From IMG/VR virus record IMGVR_UViG_3300042564_001249, positions 1-24,911 of that record: a stretch of DNA of 24,911 bases. One strand, 5' to 3'. This document shows positions 22,889-24,911 of the stretch, one piece after another. The notes beneath the pieces are model-generated. The model was not told the DNA's origin, made no database searches, and saw only the letters and a program-made list of their open reading frames with translations. Numbering within the stretch: position 1 is the first letter of the stretch; the number at the start of each line of letters is the position of its first letter. The position numbers and the translations under genes were made by a program. This DNA is from a virus.

Positions 22889-23125
22889 ATGGAAGAATTT
22901 TTTGGAGCAATAAAACTTGTTGCATTTAGCTACGATCCTGTTGGATTTATGGCATGTGACGGAAGATTATTAAACATTAATCAGTATCAAGCACTATTTG
23001 CATTACTAGGATGCACATTCGGTGGCGATGGACGCACTACATTTGCGTTGCCAAAGTTAGAAAGTCCAGCCAAAGGACTACACTATATTATCTGCACTGA
23101 AGGTTTGTGGCCTTCTCGTCCATAA
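22889..23125 (+). CDS. Single-domain phage tail-collar protein
   Basis: The 78-residue product consists of one tail-collar domain (Phage_Tail_Collar, PF07484 type): GAIKLVAFSYDPVGFMACDG, then LLNINQYQALFALLG and TFGGDGRTTFALPKL. In other phages this domain sits near the end of tail fibres and short tail fibres such as T4 gp12. Here it stands alone, without a fibre shaft and away from the fibre cluster. ATG 22889 follows Shine-Dalgarno AAAGGA; earlier in-frame ATGs lie inside the MazG gene. Similar single-domain forms occur in bacterial microcystin-dependent-protein relatives. Likely a virion component or fibre cap. Confidence 0.88.
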   Translation: MEEFFGAIKLVAFSYDPVGFMACDGRLLNINQYQALFALLGCTFGGDGRTTFALPKLESPAKGLHYIICTEGLWPSRP

Positions 23126-23130
23126 AAACA

Positions 23131-23159
23131 TTGACTCCTTGCTATTTTTGTGCTATTGT
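23131..23159 (+). promoter_or_regulatory. Sigma70-type promoter of the exonuclease gene
   Basis: TTGACT (23131-23136), a 17-base spacer and TATTGT (23154-23159). The downstream gene has a strong Shine-Dalgarno AAGGAG (23173-23178) before ATG 23186. An in-frame upstream start at 23150 would fall before the -10 box and is rejected. Confidence 0.75.
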
Positions 23160-23185
23160 GCATAAGAATAACAAGGAGTTTTTTT

Positions 23186-23722
23186 ATGGCCACACACGGC
23201 ATGATCGACCTAGAGACACTAGATGTCAGACCGACTGCAACAGTTCTTAGCTTAGGTGCAGTTAAATTTAACCCATTTAACAACGACGAACCTCACAGCG
23301 AACTTTACCTAAAGATCCTTGTGGATGATCAAGATCGTCTTGGGCGTACTACCAGTGATAGTACTGTTGAATGGTGGGGGAAACAAGATCCTGCTATTAT
23401 GGAAGAAGCATTTGATCAAACCGGTGCTGTTACCGTAGAAGAAGCACTTGCACAACTTAACAAATGGGTTGTAGGTGTTGACGAAATCTGGGGGCAAGGC
23501 TATGGATTTGATATTACAATGCTCGAAGATATGTATCGTAGCATCGGTAAACCTATTCCGTGGCAGTTCTGGCAGATTTCGGATGCTCGAACTATTACCA
23601 AGCGTATGCCAAAAGATCCACGCAAAGACATGCAAACTGATTTGCACAATGCACTTGCAGATGCATATTTCCAAGCCAAGAGTGTTCAGATTATCTTTAA
23701 GCACCATGGTTGGACAAAGTGA
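23186..23722 (+). CDS. DexA-like 3'-5' exonuclease (DEDD family)
   Basis: The 178-residue product is a DnaQ-fold exonuclease. The first acidic pair is Asp8 and Glu10 in MIDLETLDVRPTATVLSLGA, a middle Asp lies in IWGQGYGFDITMLEDMY, and the C-terminal motif is HNALADAYFQA (H-x-A-x-x-D). T4 DexA (exonuclease A) and related RNase T-like proteins share this layout; it is shorter than T4 DexA (227 residues) but has all four acidic residues. It degrades DNA or RNA from the 3' end; the substrate is not decided here. Its stop TGA overlaps a GTG start of the next gene (GTGA). It leads a small operon that ends with the clamp loader. Confidence 0.9.
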   Translation: MATHGMIDLETLDVRPTATVLSLGAVKFNPFNNDEPHSELYLKILVDDQDRLGRTTSDSTVEWWGKQDPAIMEEAFDQTGAVTVEEALAQLNKWVVGVDEIWGQGYGFDITMLEDMYRSIGKPIPWQFWQISDARTITKRMPKDPRKDMQTDLHNALADAYFQAKSVQIIFKHHGWTK

Positions 23723-23895
23723 CAACTGTTGATCTCGACCATATAGGTGTGGAGATCCCTCACAGACGAGCAGCTATTGATTGGTTGTACAATCGTTATG
23801 GACCTGCTGGCGATATTTGGTCAATAGAACAATTAACGTATGTTAATTTTAAAAACGATAAAGACGCAACATTTTTTATATTGAGGTGGACGTGA
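23719..23895 (+). CDS. Tiny protein of unknown function
   Basis: The 58-residue product begins at a GTG that overlaps the exonuclease stop (GTGA); an in-frame TTG at 23710 is an alternative. It has a helix (HRRAAIDWLYNRYG) and ends in strands (YVNFKNDKDATFFILRWT). No family is recognised. It is coupled at both ends: the next gene begins with another GTGA overlap. Early expression behind the exonuclease promoter is likely. Confidence 0.65.
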   Translation: MTTVDLDHIGVEIPHRRAAIDWLYNRYGPAGDIWSIEQLTYVNFKNDKDATFFILRWT

Positions 23896-24092
23896 TACGT
23901 TGGTATGATTGGGCATTTGCTTTCATTACCGCTGACCTTATGTTGGCGTTTGTAATAAGTAGTTTGACCGCAGAAAACATGCTTTGGAATATGTTATACG
24001 GTTTTTGTGCAGGATTGATGTATTCTATTTGGAGTCAAGATTACTGTAGGTTTAGATTAATACAAGAAAAAAACAAAGGTAAAGGCAAATAA
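23892..24092 (+). CDS. Tiny two-span membrane protein
   Basis: The 66-residue product starts at GTG 23892, overlapping the preceding stop (GTGA), with GAGGTGG as Shine-Dalgarno; GTG 23886 is possible. Two hydrophobic segments span about residues 5-25 (YDWAFAFITADLMLAFVISS) and 33-49 (LWNMLYGFCAGLMYSIW), followed by a basic tail (RFRLIQEKNKGKGK) that should lie in the cytoplasm. No family is recognised. It ends one base before the clamp-loader gene. Confidence 0.65.
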   Translation: MIRWYDWAFAFITADLMLAFVISSLTAENMLWNMLYGFCAGLMYSIWSQDYCRFRLIQEKNKGKGK

Positions 24093-24093
24093 A

Positions 24094-24911
24094 ATGAAAG
24101 AACTATGGGTAGAAAAATACAGACCTAAAACAGTTACCGGATACGTGTTCCGTGACGAAGCACAAAAAGCACAGGTAATGCAATGGATTAAAGAAAAAAC
24201 TATTCCTCATCTATTATTGAGCGGAAATGCTGGGATCGGTAAGACTACATTAGCAAAACTTTTGCTTAATGAGCTAGGAGTTAATCCAATGGACATACTA
24301 GAAATTAACGCTAGTCGAGATAACGGTGTTGATTTTATTCGATTTAAAATTGAGTCTTTTGTTCAGATGATTCCGTTTGGCGACTTTAAAGTAGTACTGT
24401 TAGACGAAGCAGATTACTTAAGCGGATCTGCACAAGCTGTTCTAAGAGGAATCATGGAAACGTATGCAGATCACTCTCGATTCATATTAACATGTAACTA
24501 TCCTAATAAAATTATTCCTGCAATACATAGCAGATGCCAAAATTTTCATATTGCAAAAACAGATCAAGTTGAATTCACTGCAAGAGTTGCAGAAATATTA
24601 ATTACTGAAGAAATAGACTTTGACATTGACACATTGGATACATATGTTAAAGCAACTTATCCAGACTTGCGTAAATGTATCAACATGGTTCAACAGAACT
24701 CTGCTAATAGCAAACTTGCGTCACCTAACAAAGGAGATGTAAATGATGCAGACTGGCGGATTGAGATGGTCGAACTGTTTAAGGCTGGAAAGATTCATGA
24801 GGCTAGAAAGTTAGTGTGCGGAACTATACGTGCTGAAGAAATGGAAGACATTTATAGATGGTTGTATGACAATCTAGAGCTATTTGGTGATTCCGAAAAG
24901 CAAGATTCTGC
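24094..24911 (+). CDS. Sliding-clamp loader ATPase, T4 gp44 type (partial)
   Basis: The visible 272 residues belong to a replication-factor-C-like AAA+ ATPase that opens the phage sliding clamp for loading on DNA. The N-terminal box LWVEKYRPKTV, Walker A GNAGIGKTT (residues 44-52), Walker B VVLLDEADYL, sensor 1 (FILTCNYPNKI) and the SRC arginine finger in HSRCQNFHI are present, followed by the lid domain (LRKCINMVQQNS). The coding region runs off the right edge of the window; T4 gp44 has 319 residues, so about 50 residues are missing. It starts one base after the tiny membrane gene, with AAAGG upstream. In T4 the gp45 clamp, gp44, gp62 and gp43 polymerase genes are neighbours, so the next genes may be of that set. 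Confidence 0.95.
   Translation, partial: MKELWVEKYRPKTVTGYVFRDEAQKAQVMQWIKEKTIPHLLLSGNAGIGKTTLAKLLLNELGVNPMDILEINASRDNGVDFIRFKIESFVQMIPFGDFKVVLLDEADYLSGSAQAVLRGIMETYADHSRFILTCNYPNKIIPAIHSRCQNFHIAKTDQVEFTARVAEILITEEIDFDIDTLDTYVKATYPDLRKCINMVQQNSANSKLASPNKGDVNDADWRIEMVELFKAGKIHEARKLVCGTIRAEEMEDIYRWLYDNLELFGDSEKQDS

Overview
The window is a stretch of an AT-rich, tailed double-stranded DNA phage of the T4-like myovirus group, most likely marine. The signs are a T4-type sliding-clamp loader (gp44), an ATP-dependent DNA ligase with its nucleotidyl lysine close to the T4 position, a DexA-like exonuclease, a gp31/GroES-like co-chaperonin, T4-type late promoter boxes (TATAAATA variants), phage tRNAs and a very long fibre-type protein cluster. 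It also carries host-derived auxiliary genes common in marine myoviruses: ClpP, MazG, an IscA/HesB-type Fe-S protein, a QueD-like enzyme and a UV-damage endonuclease. No photosynthesis gene lies in the window, so the host cannot be fixed from it; a marine cyanobacterium or an alphaproteobacterium such as SAR11 are both possible.

Layout. Bases 1-1033 are an RNA-gene block: the 3' end of one tRNA, about 450 bases of non-coding, hairpin-rich sequence, a tRNA-like element closed by a 14-bp helix, tRNA-Met(CAU), a second folded RNA candidate (683-815), tRNA-Leu(CAA), tRNA-Leu(UAA) and a strong intrinsic terminator. Bases 1085-3540 are an early operon: DNA ligase and four small overlapping genes of unknown function. 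Bases 3592-4782 hold a basic protein of unknown function and 4838-5425 hold ClpP, each behind its own sigma70-type promoter. Bases 5466-9423 are a mixed accessory stretch: a small membrane protein, a QueD-like enzyme with an unusual leader, a glycosyltransferase, the UV endonuclease, three small genes (one on the minus strand, the only one in the window) and the Fe-S protein.

Bases 9439-20888 are the late structural region: a 2097-residue fibre, two shorter proteins, an 1186-residue protein with Ig-like repeats, and a 189-residue protein. Four of the five start with the same kind of N-terminal module. Bases 20888-24911 return to small and metabolic genes: a truncated DnaE-like protein, a conserved small protein, the GroES-like co-chaperonin, MazG, a single-domain tail-collar protein, a DexA-like nuclease, two tiny genes and the clamp-loader ATPase, which runs off the end.

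Early genes follow sigma70-like promoters (TTGACA-N17-TATAAT type) and Shine-Dalgarno sites; several late genes follow TATAAATA-like boxes. Ligase, UV endonuclease, DexA-like nuclease and clamp loader serve DNA replication and repair. ClpP, co-chaperonin, MazG and the Fe-S protein would adjust host physiology. The fibre cluster would act in host recognition. The most unusual parts are the RNA block at the left end, the leader of the QueD-like gene, a terminator-like hairpin inside the glycosyltransferase gene and the orphan DnaE fragment.
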